Below, in pieces: positions 45,818 through 57,995 of a DNA stretch of 64,000 bases. Under the pieces are notes generated by a model. That model was not told where the DNA came from. It saw only the letters and a program-made list of their open reading frames with translations, and did no database searches. The stretch is taken from assembly GCA_009801015.1 (NCBI GenBank), contig VHZZ01000225.1, positions 2,200 through 66,199 of the forward strand. Reading direction: 5' to 3'. Numbering within the stretch: the stretch's first letter is position 1; each line of letters begins with the position of its first letter. The translations under genes were made by a program, and so were the position numbers. The stretch is from Silene noctiflora (taxonomy: Eukaryota > Streptophyta > Magnoliopsida > Caryophyllales > Caryophyllaceae).

Positions 45818-46412
45818 CACCAATTTATTCAATCTGGGTCTGATTTGCACATAAAAAAAGCCTCAGTTTAGAGTCTGTACAGAGTTCTTATTAGTGTAAT
45901 TGGTGTAGGTTGGGAGCTCATGCCATAAAGAGGGTGCTTGAAATGTCAGCTTGGAAGTCATTGTATATTCATTACCTGCAAACTATTTGTGTAGAGTTGA
46001 GTTGAGTTGAGGTTAGACAAGTAGTTCTTAAATGTTCCTGTGCTTTGCTTGTCGACCTTTTTGTACAGAAACTATGAATTGGATGCTTCCAGTCAGTTTG
46101 CCTTCTCTGAACTTATTGGGTTTGTATATGCTAGTTTTTGGACCCTTTTTTTGCTTTTAGACCACAACTCAGAGGGACAGAATTCGCCTGTAAATTATTA
46201 AGCTGCCAAATCGTCATTGCTTTTATGCGTTGGACGTTGATTTTAGGCCTGTACTGTAGCCAACTAGCCATAATCGAATACTTTTGTTCCCAGGTTGTCA
46301 TCTCCTGATAAAGGGTCTATAATTCAAAGGGTCTATACTTCAGCTTGGTCGAGTGAGTGTCACTCGATCGCGTACTCTTCTATACTCGGCCGAGCGTACA
46401 GTAAATCCTGAT
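45818..46412. other. UPL5 3' flank with a retroelement-motif fragment
   Basis: After the UPL5 3' end, 46340-46400 contains TTGGTCGAGTGAGTGTCACT and ACTCGGCCGAGCGTAC. This is the same palindromic motif set as in the LTR-like region at 14360-14540, and it directly abuts the tandem array at 46413. Confidence 0.5.
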
Positions 46413-48711
46413 GAGACCCCGGACACGTGATAGAAAAATCGAGACAAAAAAAAAATTGACCCCGGTAAGGTTTCCTAAACAGCTCAAATTGAAGTGCATA
46501 ATACACGTTTTTCAGAATTTCAAGGCACGGAACAAAAATAAACGTAAATCACAATGACGGTTTTTTGTGTCAAATAAAACAGCCTCACAAATTTTGAGGA
46601 TTAACTGAGGACCTTTGAGGTTAACGTTGTGCGATAAACTAGTATCTAGGGAAAATCAGATACACGTTAAAAAATTGTTTTAATACTTTTTATTTGGGGC
46701 TGAAATCGAATGTGGTAACTCTTAATGCGACCCTGGACAGACAATAGAAAAATCGACAAAAAAGAAACATGACCTGACACGGCCTCTCGAACGGTTCAAA
46801 TTGAAGTGTATAGTCCATAATCACACGGACGGTTTCTCGGTTCGGGTAAAGCAGCTTCACAAGTTTTGATGACCAATAAAGGACATTTGAGGGTGCTGGT
46901 GTGCGATCAACTTGTCTCGGGCGAAAAATACTCGTCAAAAATTGTTTAATACTTTTTATTTGAGGTTCAAATCGAATAGGGTAGCTCTTAAAGCGACCCT
47001 GGACACGTGGTATAAAACCCGATAAAAAAAACATGACCCGATACAGCCTCCTGAACGACTCAAATTGAAATGCATAATACACGATTCTCAGGATTCCAGG
47101 CTCAAGGTACAAAAATGTCCAAATATCACACGGATGGATTCTTGGTTCCGATAAATTGCCTTCACAAAATTTGAGAAGTAACAAAAGGACATTTGAGGTT
47201 GTCGATGTGCGATAAGCCAGTTTTTGGCGAAAATCGGATACTCGTTAAAATTTGTCTAATACTTGTTATTTGGGTCTGAAATCGATTAAGGTAACTTTTG
47301 AAGCGACCTTGAACCCGTGATAGAAAAACCGGGAGAAAGAGAAATACGAGCCGTTAGGGCCTCTCGAATGGCTCAAACTGAAATATATAATACACGGTTT
47401 TCGGGATTCCAGAATCCTGAAACAAAAATCTCCGTAAATCACACGAACGGTTTCTCGGGTCATACAAAGCGGTCTCATAACGTTTGAGAAACTACAGAGG
47501 ATATTAGAGTCTCCCGGTGTGCGATAAATCTGTCTAGGGGGAAAACGGATACTCGTTAAAAATGGTTTAATATACTTCTTATTTGGGGCCAAAATCGAAT
47601 AGGATAACTCCAAAAGTGACCCCGGAAACGTGATAAAAAACAGCAAAAAAAAGAAACACGACTCGGTGCGGCTTCCCGAACAGCTAAAATTTAAGCATAT
47701 ATACACGTTTTTCGGGATACCATGGTCCCAGAACAAAATTCTCCATAAAACACTCAAAAGGTTCCTCGGGTTAGATAAAACGGCTGCTCAAATTTTAAAG
47801 TGTGTAAAGAAAATAATTGAGGGTGTCGGTATCCGATTAACTAGTCTTGGGCGGAAATAAGATACTCGTTATTTGGAGTTGAAATCGAATATGGAACTCT
47901 TAAAGCGATCCCGTACATGTGGTAGGAAAATAGACATAAAAAGAAACATGGCTCAATATGGCCTCCGAACGACTCAATTTAAATGTATAATACACGTTTT
48001 TCGGGATTATAGGAGCCATGAACAAAAATAAGCGTAAATCACACAGATGTTTCTATGGTTAGATAAAGCGGCTTCACAAATTCTGATGATCAATAGAGGA
48101 CATTTGAAGATGCCAGTGTGCAATAAACCTGTCCCGGGCAAAAATTGAATACTCGTTAAAAATTGATTAATACTTTTTATTTAGGCCTCAAATTGAATAT
48201 GATAACTCTTAAGGCGACCCATGGTATAAAAACCGACAAAAAAAGAAACATGATGCGGTACGGCCTCCTAAACGACTCAAATTGAAATGATATAATACAC
48301 GGTTTTCGCGATTCCAGGGTTTTGGTTCAAAAATGTCAATAAATCACACAGATGGTTTCTCGAGTCAGATTAATTGTCCTCGCAAAATTTGAGGATCAAT
48401 TAAGGACATTTAAGGCTGGTTGTGTGCGATAAACCGGTTTTTGGCGAAAATCAGGTATTCGTTAAAAATTGTTTAGTTACTTGTATAAGATAACTTCTAA
48501 AGCGACCTTAAACAAGTGGTAAAAAAACTGGACAAAAAAGAAACACGAGCCAGTAAGGCCTCTCAAACGGCTTAAATTGAAATGTATAATACACGATTTT
48601 CGGAATTCCAGGATTCCGGAATAAAAATGTCTGTAAATCACACCGATAGTTTTTAGGGTCATGCAAATCGGCCTCATATTTTAAAGAAACAACACAGGAC
48701 ATTAAAGATTT
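46413..48711. repeat. Degenerate tandem array, about 8 units of 0.27-0.31 kb
   Basis: A recognisable order of words (GCGACCCTGGACACGTG, CGGCCTC, TAATACACG, AAATCACACGGATGG, GATAAAGCGGCTTCACAAA, GTGTGCGATAAACC, TACTCGTTAAAAATTG) repeats with anchors near 46416, 46727, 46993, 47303, 47615, 47904, 48213 and 48501. Units are clearly diverged and some lack internal segments, so the array is old. No gene is needed to explain the minus-strand open frames inside it. A single inverted, partial unit lies at about 855-960. Confidence 0.85.
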
Positions 48712-48895
48712 TTTTATTTTTTTATTTTAGGTTTTATTTCATTTAACCTAATTTATTCAATCGACATAATTTATTCGTACAAATAGTCATCCTTGGCTAT
48801 TGTAATTCTAATCTACTTGTATTAGGATATATTGATTGATTGAACCTGGAATTGTAAACTGGTAATCCGAGTAATTTAGGGAAGAGTAGGCAAGG

Positions 48896-51800
48896 ATGAG
48901 TAGTAGGAATAGCAATAATAAGAGAGGGAAGGAGGAGGACATGGAAGATGTACAAGAACAAGTTAAGCGGCAAAAGCATGAAGAAGAAGATGAAGATGAA
49001 GATGAAGATGAGAAAGTATTTGAAAATGCACTGCTTCCACTTGCTTCCTACGATGAGGAATATGAACTCGAGGAGGAGAAGAGGCGTCTCGAAGCTACTC
49101 TCCGTCCCGGTTTTAATACTAATAATACTAATAATACTAATAATACTAATACTAATAATACTGGGGTTGTTAATCATTATGATGACGACGACGACGACGA
49201 CGACGACGGAGCAGCAGCCGGTGCTCTATCCATGTCCACCCGCTCTGTCCAGATTCGCAAAGATTGTCCTTATCTCGACACCGTTAATCGCCAGGTTCCC
49301 CTTTTTATTTCATTTCCAATTTTAAATTAAATTAAATTAAATTAATATGCTTGCTTGCTTGCTCGCTCCTTCTAAATCCCTAATTGCTTTCTAATTAATT
49401 GCTAGGTTCTCGATTTTGATTTTGAGAAGTTCTGCTCCGTATCTTTGACCAATTTGAATGTATATGCATGCTTGGTTTGTGGCAAATACTACCAAGGCAG
49501 AGGCCCTAAATCCCATGCCTACACCCATAGCTTAGAAGCTGGTCACCATGTCTACATCAATTTACGCACCGAGAAGGTTTACTGTCTTCCTGATGGTTAT
49601 GAGATCAATGATCCTTCTTTGGATGACATTCGCCACGTTTTGAATCCCAGGTTTCTTTCTTCTTTCTTTTTTTTAACTACTCTATTAAACAAAATCACTC
49701 TATTAACTCATCCTGCATCTCTTCTTTACTTTCAACTACAGGTAACTAACTCATTGTGCGTCTCTTCTTTACTTTCAACTACAGGTTTAGTCGTGCTCAA
49801 GTCGAGCAGCTAGATAAAAGCAAGCTGTGGGCGAGGGCTCTTGATGGCTCAGATTACCTCCCTGGTTTGGTATTACCTCTACTTTTACCTACTTCTATTT
49901 TATTCATGCCAAACACTGGGAATACACTTTACAACAGTTACCCATATATAAATGTATGATTTTAGTGCAGGATTTCAGGCGGATGTTTCACCATTTCATC
50001 TTTTTCTTTCTTCAGGTTGGACTCAACAACATCAGGGAGACTGAATTTGTTAACGTTACAATTCAATCTCTAATGAGGGTGACACCTCTAAGAAACTTTT
50101 TCCTCATCCCAGAGAACTACCAACACTGTAAATCTCCCCTTGTTCATCGTTTCGGAGAGCTCACTCGTAAAATATGGCACTCCAGAAATTTCAAGGGACA
50201 GGTATATCATATGGATATCTTTGGTTAGAAGATAATTGAAATATGCACTGTGCATTTATCTTAGGTTAAAATAGTAATCCCTTGAGCCTCTAAAGCACTA
50301 GCAAAAAGGCCTCAGATCCCGTAAGTGCGCTTTTTTGCATAAGCCACAGCGACCTAGCCTCACACCTTTTCAGTTTCCATGATTTTTCTTCTAATTTGTT
50401 TACTATGCTCTTCCCTTTACCCCATTATACATAGCTTGTATATAGTTCCATGTTAACCCTCTTTATAAACTAAAAATAGGGTTTTGTTTTACACTTCTTT
50501 TATTTTGAAAATTCAAGTTTATTAGCAAGTAAGTTCCCCTAGTTACCTCTTGACCTCACACCTTGAGCCTCATTGCCTCAGGCTTTTGTCGCCTTGCGTA
50601 TTTTAAAATAAAGTCACTAATCCTGATAACTTTGTTACAGGTGAGCCCCCATGAGTTTTTGCAAGCTGTGATGAAAGCCAGTAAAAAACGGTTTCGCATT
50701 GGTGCGCAATCTGACCCCGTGGAGTTTGTGTCTTGGCTTCTTAATACACTTCATGCTGATCTCAGAAGCTCTAAGAAAAACACAAGCATTATTTATCAAT
50801 GTTTTCAGGTAGCTTTCTGCCTTGGCACAATTCCTTATTCTAAGTTTTATATGCTAGTGTGTCAGTCATGTTTTGTTCTTAGCTGTTTATTCCGAACAGG
50901 GAGAACTGGAGGTGGTGAAAGAGGTACAAAACAAAGGTCTCATTGAGAGAAAAGAAAATGATAATCAAAGTCAAAATGCAGCTACAAATGGTGCAGCTGA
51001 AAACTCGAATGTTGTCAGAGAAATCTCCAGAATGCCATTTTTAATGCTTGGGCTTGATTTGCCGCCTCCACCGCTTTTCAAGGACGTGATGGAGAAAAAT
51101 ATTATCCCTCAGGTATGTTGGCTGCTCACGTGCTCTCAGTGTACATAGCTGATAGTTGCTGACGTAGACTTTTTAATTCATTTTCAACTATAAGATGAAC
51201 TTTCCCACTTTTAGACCTTTCACAGGACCTTAGTGGCTGGGGTTGGGGTAGACGGATACTGCTCTTCTTACTATGCTCTGCAGTTGTAGATTTTTCGTAT
51301 TGATGACAGCTTAACTAGCAAAGTCAAAGCTGTGCTGTACTATGTCTGGTTTCTATTTATTTGCTGTTCCCTCCTGCTTCACTTATTGAAGCTTATACCT
51401 CCTCTAAAGGCTTGTTACAAGCACACTGATGTATTTTAAATGGGAACCATGTCCTCGACTTTGCTTGACCTTTTGAAGCTTACCCACCCCCCTATGCTTT
51501 GTTTGGATGCAAAAAATGGAGGGAAAGGGAAGGAAGGGGAGGGGAAAGGGAGAGAGGAAGCTTTCCCTCCTAATCTTCTCTTTGTTGGAGGGGAAATAAT
51601 TTTCCTTAGAGGAGCAAAATGGAGGGATCCATTTTCCCTCCCCTCCAAATCCTTCCATCTCCATTTTTCTATCAAAACAAAGGAAATGGCCTCCCTTCAA
51701 ATCTTTCCCCTCCCCTTTCTCTCCAAATTCCCCTATCCAAAGTCCAAACAATGGGTTAAGAATAAGTTGCAAAGATACTGATTAATTGGAAATAGTAATT

Positions 51801-52945
51801 GTGTCATCATTTCATTACCATTGATCAGATAGGAGGATTTCAGTTGGAATATGCTGTTGGTATTTTGTTGCGTCTTCTTGATAAGTCGAAGCTTCTATTG
51901 TAAAATTTGCCAATTGGGATTTTCTTTTCTTGTACATGTGTATCAGTGTGTTCGCTTTCTTTTACCCTGTTCGACATTGGCTGTCTGTGAAATTTGGTTG
52001 ATGTGGTTATGGCAATCTTCCTCTCATCTTTTTCCTGTGATTTTCATATGAAATCTTCTAATATGATATTGCTTTTCCCCCTCCCGTTGCCCAATATAGG
52101 TACCACTTTTCAACATTCTGAAGAAATTTGATGGGGAGACTATAACAGAAGTTGTGCGTCCTCAATTAGCAAGGATGAGATATCGTGTCACCCGATTGCC
52201 TCCCTATCTTATTTTGCACATGCGTCGCTTTACAAAGAACAATTTCTTTGTTGAAAAGAATCCCACCCTGGGTAAGTATTATTTTTGTGATCTTTGCTTG
52301 CATGATAGGAACTTGTTCTGTTAGAATGTGGCTGCTGCAAAATGTTGAGAGTAGTGAACTTAGAATCCTTGTCATTAATTTTGGTTTAGCAGATGCTAAC
52401 ACTACTTTTATAAGCATGCTAATTGACCATCTAAATTATCTTTCTATGCGTTGTCAGCCAGACAGCCACCATACATAGTTTCATTTATTGACGAACATGC
52501 ATGGCCATATAAGTTTTGTAGTTTGTATGTTAATATAATTGATATCAGGACCTGGTTGTCATTGATTTTTCCAAATGCTTTGTTTTAGTAAATTTTCCTG
52601 TGAAGAACCTTGAACTGAAGGACTACATTCCTCTGCCAACACCAAAAGAGGGGGAAAAATGGCGCTCAAAGTACGACTTGATTGCAAACATTGTTCATGA
52701 AGGCAAGCCTAGTGAAGGAACATACAGAGCGTTTGTCCAGAGGAAGTCTGAGGAACTATGGTATCTCTTTCTTATGTTGTTTGTTTATTCAAGATTAGCC
52801 AATTAGCGTGTATTCTTATGTAAGTAGCTGACACTGTATTTATAGGTACGAGGTACAGGATTTGCACGTCTCGGAGACGCTCCCACAGATGGTTGCCCTT
52901 TCTGAGGCATACATGCAGGTGTATGAGCTGCAGCAGCAACCGTGA
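48896..52945 (+). CDS. U4/U6.U5 tri-snRNP-associated protein USP39/SAD1-like
   Basis: Nine exons (48896-49294, 49406-49650, 49785-49869, 50016-50201, 50641-50808, 50900-51112, 52100-52271, 52589-52760, 52846-52945) give 579 aa; human USP39 is 565. The N-terminus is acidic with Asn/Thr and Asp runs encoded by microsatellites (49110-49207). Next is a zinc-finger UBP domain (CLVCGKYYQGRG, SHAYTHSLEAGHHVYINL), then an inactive ubiquitin-protease fold. The Cys box reads GLNNIRETEFVNVTIQSL with no catalytic Cys, and the His box reads EGTYRAFVQR with Thr for the usual His. Both losses are normal for USP39, which serves tri-snRNP assembly in pre-mRNA splicing rather than deubiquitination. Ends MQVYELQQQP. 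Nuclear. Exon joints restore family sequence without gaps. Confidence 0.93.
49113..49207 (+). repeat. Coding microsatellites in the USP39 gene
   Basis: (AATACT)n at about 49116-49160 encodes NTNNTNNTNNTN, and (GAC)n at about 49181-49207 encodes a run of nine or more Asp. Both lie in the disordered N-terminal region, where length changes of whole codons are harmless. Confidence 0.85.
49703..49784 (+). repeat. Tandem duplication of a 3' splice site (43-bp period)
   Basis: TCTCTTCTTTACTTTCAACT followed by ACAGG occurs twice, ending at 49741 and 49784. Only the second AG keeps the USP39 frame (LNPR joined to FSRAQ). The first is followed directly by GTAACT. Confidence 0.88.
50260..50613. mobile_element. 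Diverged hAT-MITE relative in USP39 intron 4
   Basis: Left end CTTAGGTTAAAATAG; right end CGCCTTGCGTATTTTAAAATAAAG. Internal GCACTAGCAAAAAGGCCTCAG and GCCTCATTGCCTCAGGC match the element at 42654-43035. Flanks no longer show a clear duplication, so an older insertion. Confidence 0.65.
51497..51754. mobile_element. Purine/pyrimidine foldback element in USP39 intron 6
   Basis: Begins CTTTGTTTGGATGC and ends TATCCAAAGTCCAAACAATG, imperfect inverse ends. The left half is almost pure purine (GGGAAGGAAGGGGAGGGGAA) and the right half pyrimidine (TCCCCTCCCCTTTCTCTCC), so it can fold into a long hairpin. Similar sequence at 23262-23325 and 30106-30310. Confidence 0.6.
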
Positions 52946-53868
52946 TCTTCTGGGTATGGCTAGCATTATTACAGGCCTGCATTAATCTAATCTCTATATT
53001 CGATTTTTCATTAGTTGCCTGAGCCTTGGCTGTAGACATTTTTGTTCTTGCTCTATCTGAAAACCTTGTAATACTCGAAGTTCGAACTTAGTGTGTGATT
53101 TTGACAACTTATGTAAAACGGGAATATTTTAAATATATACGCATGGAGTCATGGACTAGCACTCCATATTTCAGAGGCTTTTGTTGGGGAATATGTTGAT
53201 TTGTTGTTTGAAATAAAATTTCACATATTTGTTGAGATATGGCAGTAACTTTTCATCAGTAAACAAGGAAGGCAAAACAAGATCCAAATTTTCCTTGTGT
53301 TTTTAAACCTATTCTCTTGCTTTATGTTGAATTGGGTTGGACATCACATAATTCACCTGAAATTCTAGATCAAAAGACAAAAAACAATGAATCCACTTCA
53401 AGTGAGTTGTACTTGTATTTTCAAAAAAACAGATCTTATAACAAACTGGTGAAGAACATTAGCAACCCATTTTGAAGCACCGGAAAAAGAACCACATTAA
53501 TGGAAGGTGGCAAACTGGCAATGTTCAGTCTCTATAAAGAGAATTTCAAAAAGAATTTGATAACCTTTGCCACGAAACAATGTACATGTATATGAGTTAT
53601 GACTCGTAGATTCTGAGATCATCCCAGCTTTTTACCTTCTAAATTACATGTTCTGGAGAAAAATATACTTGCAGACAAGTGTGTACATCATGTTATTTAC
53701 AGTTCCTCCTCTACAAATCCAACATTAATGAAAGAATAGGCAATCACATGCCTTTTAAACACGATCACGGTGAAGTTTCAACATTCTTTGGTCGTTTCTG
53801 CGATAATTGTGCCCGTCTGTTCAAGAAAGTAGCAACTAATAGCTCCACAAAATTCAAAATTTCTTCAA
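52946..53868. other. Convergent 3' flanks of the USP39 and mannanase genes
   Basis: No gene or repeat recognised. Short open frames here have no coding character. Confidence 0.55.
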
Positions 53869-56800
53869 CTAGGGCACAAGACCGTAACAAGGATCATTTC
53901 TCTCAAGATCTTTGCTTTTCCAAAAAATACTTTGTAATCTACAAGACTGCTTTAGAATCAGTTGGCTAGTAGTAGGCTCGTTCCATGCTACAAGAGAAAA
54001 TGGGTCTCCATATTCATTCATGTCTTCAACCAGCAATTGCCATATCATGGCCCCTCCACCAGCTTGCCCTTTTCTCGCTGACTCGAATATTTTGTCATAT
54101 ACGGTTGTGAACATAGATTTCCGATTATAAACTCCTTGATCTTTGACATCCGCTCGACAGCCAACTTCAGTAAACACAACAGGTTTCTTCAGTATGTTCT
54201 CTGCATCACTGATATGAGAATCCATCCATTTTGACACGAAGTTCATCTTTTCAGTGTCGTTTGAAAGCGGTATCCTACAAGTTGACAGAAAAACCAGGTC
54301 ACATAACAACAAAAACATTACCTAGCTGCTCAAAGTCTCCTCTAGTCCTCTGCCAATTGAAGAGTAAAATCTTGACAAAAAATAAGGTGGACCCAGCTTG
54401 AATTCTTGACAAGAAAAATTATTGAAGGTCCAGTCTTAAACTTACACAGTATAATTTCTACAGAACTAAAAAATTAGGAGTGGTCAGGGTGTCAGGCCCT
54501 GCTCGCCCTTCTAACTGTTCTAAGGTCCTCAACCAGACAGGTCGTAAACCTGTGTCAACAACATAGATAGGTTGTTCTGCACGACCCATAATGAAAATTG
54601 AAGCTGATATCGCATTGAGTGGCCATAATTTCTCAATAAACGGAGAGTGGACAATTTTATAGTCATTTTGCTATATTCCATCATAGTCTAGAAGACTAGA
54701 ACCAGAGAAGATGAAGTCTTTGATTCCACCGGTTATGGAAAATAAACCAAATCACATAAATTGCTGAAAATTATCAAGAAAGGACTAATCATTCACATGC
54801 TCAAAATCTTCATATGGATGACACAGTACCCAGATTGTTTCAAGGCTGATGTCCAAGATTGTGCGAACTAACCAGGGATCAGAGACACCAAACTAATAAC
54901 TCATGCTACTAAGAGAGTAAAAAAAAAAAATACCGGACTACAACGTCCCAATTCCACAAACTAGGAATTTGGTAAGCATTGTGAATGGGAGAGGAGTTAA
55001 AAATCGGATAACACATTTTAACTTATGGAGAGCAGCTGTTGGTCTATAGCAATGACTAATTTCAGTTTGTGCGTATTTACTCAAGCACTGACGACACACT
55101 ACAAGTCTCCTAATGAATAAAAACAAAAAAACTGACCAGCTGTCGGGATATAAATGAACTGAAGCAAAGTCAATGTCGTCAATAGCTGAATTCTGTATGA
55201 AGTCAGTACCAAATAAAGCAGCCCATTCTCCAGGATTTACTTCCGACTTTTCCACAACTGTGGGGCCATAGAACCCTTCAAGGCCAACTGTCACCAGATG
55301 ATTTTGGTCCAAGCTCTTGATATATGCAGCCATTTCAGTAATCCAAGCCTATCCTCAAACGAGCAGGTATACAAGAAACAATGGATCCATAAGACAAAGC
55401 TTAAACAGGTAGAATCGTAAACATACTTGCTTAGAGATTTATATTAAACTATATTAAAGAGTATGTGATGGTGAAACAGTGGTTTCAGGACGCAAAACTC
55501 AGCAAGGGCATCAAAATTTGAATTAGCCCATCCTAGTAAGCTAAGTACCCCACCAGACACCAGGTACTCTACAACATAAACCTTTTGATATAGTCAAGGG
55601 ACAATTTCAGGCAGCCACCGAGTTAGGTAACATGTGAATGGTGAACCAACTAGCCAACAAAGTAAACCACTGTTTACCATTGCTCCTAATTTAAAATCAA
55701 AGACACCACTTCATGACTGTTGGTGATCTGATCATACATAGAGCCAGCAGCACCAAACAAATTCTTACTGAAAAGAAATAAGTCGACAAGTCCTCATCAA
55801 TCGAAAAAGAGTGATGGAGGGCATCATAAAAATTGACCAACACATATCAAACAGAGAGGGTTTTGAAGGTTAATTTTTTTTTTTTCTTTTTTCTTTTTTA
55901 CAAATTAACAAGAAACACGCACAGAAACGCAAGCATATGTTTACCTGAAGAATGGAAGAGGAAGAATTAGAATCACAACGTGGTTCATTTATAAGTTCCC
56001 ATGCAAATATAGCAGGTTCCTCAGAATATCTAACTCCACTCAAAGAGTTCTTTCTCGTTATAATAGCCTAAGACACGCAGAAGTGAAGCAAGAGGTAAGT
56101 ATATACAATAGTGACTTAGAAAATAAATAGTATCTCAGAAACCCAAGAGAATAAAATTGAATTAGCAAGCATTCATATCCTGTTCTACAAAAAAAAAAAA
56201 AAAAAAACATCCCTTGAAACTTAGTAAGGAGATTCATATTCTCAAGTACCTTGATGTAGGCTTTATAATAACCCTTAATTGTTGAATCCGAAAAGAATGG
56301 GTCAGGTGAGGATGAGATGTTGACTCCAGCTTCCTGTGCCCACTTCACATACTGTTCTTTTCCACCAAATACACTCAAATTGTTCACTAGACTGAGTATT
56401 AATCTTATACCATTCTTCCTCGCTTCAACTATCTCATAATCTAATTCCTGTGGCAGTGATATATAACAAAGTATATTGATCAGAAAAATAAAATATGAGC
56501 CGTAGACATTCAATGCAAATTTCCCTTTTAATATTTTTTTAGAAAGACACGATATGTTTACATTCCCAACTATCAATATAATTATGTGAGCAGCATGTGA
56601 AGCTGGCAGTGTTTACCAGTGATGCATCACAGTGTTGTGGTTTGATTGTTTGAGCTAAATGAGCTAAATACATGTTTCAAGTTCATGTCTATAGAATGGT
56701 GTCATGTCCTCAAGCAACAGAAGTGTGAACCACAGGATGATCAAGCCCTTAAACCAAAGCAAACATCTTTTCGTACACGCAACATTCTCAGTCGCAAATT

Positions 56801-57803
56801 CATATTACGTCTCAAGGCTATCTTCATCTTCGCCACCCCGAATGCAGCCAGTGGCAAATTCATAGAGAAAAGTTACTGTGCTGTTTAAATCTACCTAAAA
56901 GCAGCATTAGGACCCAATTCCAATAATCTACATAACACACATCTCTAAAAAAGCTATTAGAAGCAACAATTCCAGTAAACCAGCTCCTGATTTCTTATAA
57001 AATACCCTTTAACTGCACTGGGATAAGCGAGATGTGGTCAAGTCGAGTTTGCGCTAAGTTAGCAGCAGGACGGTTGGTGTGCAGCAACCAGTGGAATATT
57101 ACAGAAGGACGTAAAGAGGGAATCACTGATCTTGATGGCTGAAACCAACTCATCCGCACAAAGCATTCATAAAGCACAAACAGTGAGCATAATCAGACAA
57201 TAGAATTATTAAAAGACCTGACCTTGATACACCTATTCTCAGCATCAAATCAAACAATCAAATTCCTCAGTTTCTGAATCAGATCTCAAAGCAAGTCAAT
57301 CAAACATTTGAAGTGATAAAAGAAATGGCCTTGTTAATCAATTCAACACCAAACAAACAAGAATCAAAAGTAAAGGAAAGAAAGTAGATGGAAGGATGAA
57401 CCTTGAGAGCTTTTTGGTTGAAAACCCCAGGAGAAATCTGCAAGGAGTTAGGGCCAGGGCCATCACTAAAAGCCCAAGTCCTGCAAACATTCAAACCCAA
57501 TTGAGAAGCTTTCTTGAACAACCTTGAGACAGTATCTCTAGATGGAGCCTCGAACAACCAATATGAGTTCCAACCATTAACGTACAAGGTTGATTTACTA
57601 GTCTGAAGATCACCCATCTTCCTTGAATCATGAACATCGGTGAGGGTAAAGTGAGTAGAGTCAACAGAAACAAAACCCATGTTTTTCTGCCATAAAACTA
57701 AGGTGAAATCAAAATGTTGATCAAAGCTAAAGTAAAGGATGGTGGCTGTAACAGTGATTCCTATAAATGGGTACAAATATTTCTCTCTGTATCCTGAGTT
57801 CAT
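53869..57803 (-). CDS. Mannan endo-1,4-beta-mannosidase (GH5), membrane-anchored type
   Basis: Five minus-strand exons (57803-57402, 56447-56250, 56067-55945, 55348-55137, 54274-53869) encode 446 aa, the usual size. The N-terminus has a basic stretch and a hydrophobic segment ([19 protein letters not shown]), a signal anchor as in MAN6-like enzymes. Family sequence follows: [36 protein letters not shown], then WELINEPRC with the acid/base Glu, and [10 protein letters not shown] with the nucleophile Glu. Both catalytic residues are present. The enzyme cleaves beta-1,4 mannan backbones in cell walls, acting in wall loosening and remobilisation. A Met 18 codons upstream (57857) is in frame but would put polar sequence after a second hydrophobic stretch, so 57803 is preferred. 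Assignment to a particular MAN number is unsure. Confidence 0.9.
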
Positions 57804-57983
57804 CGTAGAACTTGTTCTTTCTTCAATTAACAAGAAAAGTATTGCATTTTTATACAACAGACTAAAGCGGCTGCTGAATCCTGATGCCAGTCAACGCGCC
57901 ATTTTCACTGTCGGTGTGTTTGGTACCTATACATATACATTGCTTGCTCTTTTTCTCTGTTTTTTTCCTCACCAACCACCCAA

Positions 57984-57995
57984 CTTATATATTTC
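57984..57995 (-). promoter_or_regulatory. Possible TATA box of the mannanase gene
   Basis: On the minus strand AAATATATAAGTTG lies about 185 bp upstream of the preferred ATG and 130 bp from the alternative one. Confidence 0.35.

Noticed and set aside
46690-47757. Two minus-strand open frames of 163-164 codons with similar C-termini (DFSPK, DFRPK)
   Set aside because: They lie wholly in the 0.3-kb tandem array; their likeness and length follow from the repeat period. Amino-acid make-up is not that of a known protein.
53679-53969. 96-codon plus-strand frame at the mannanase 3' end
   Set aside because: Antisense shadow of the last mannanase exon.
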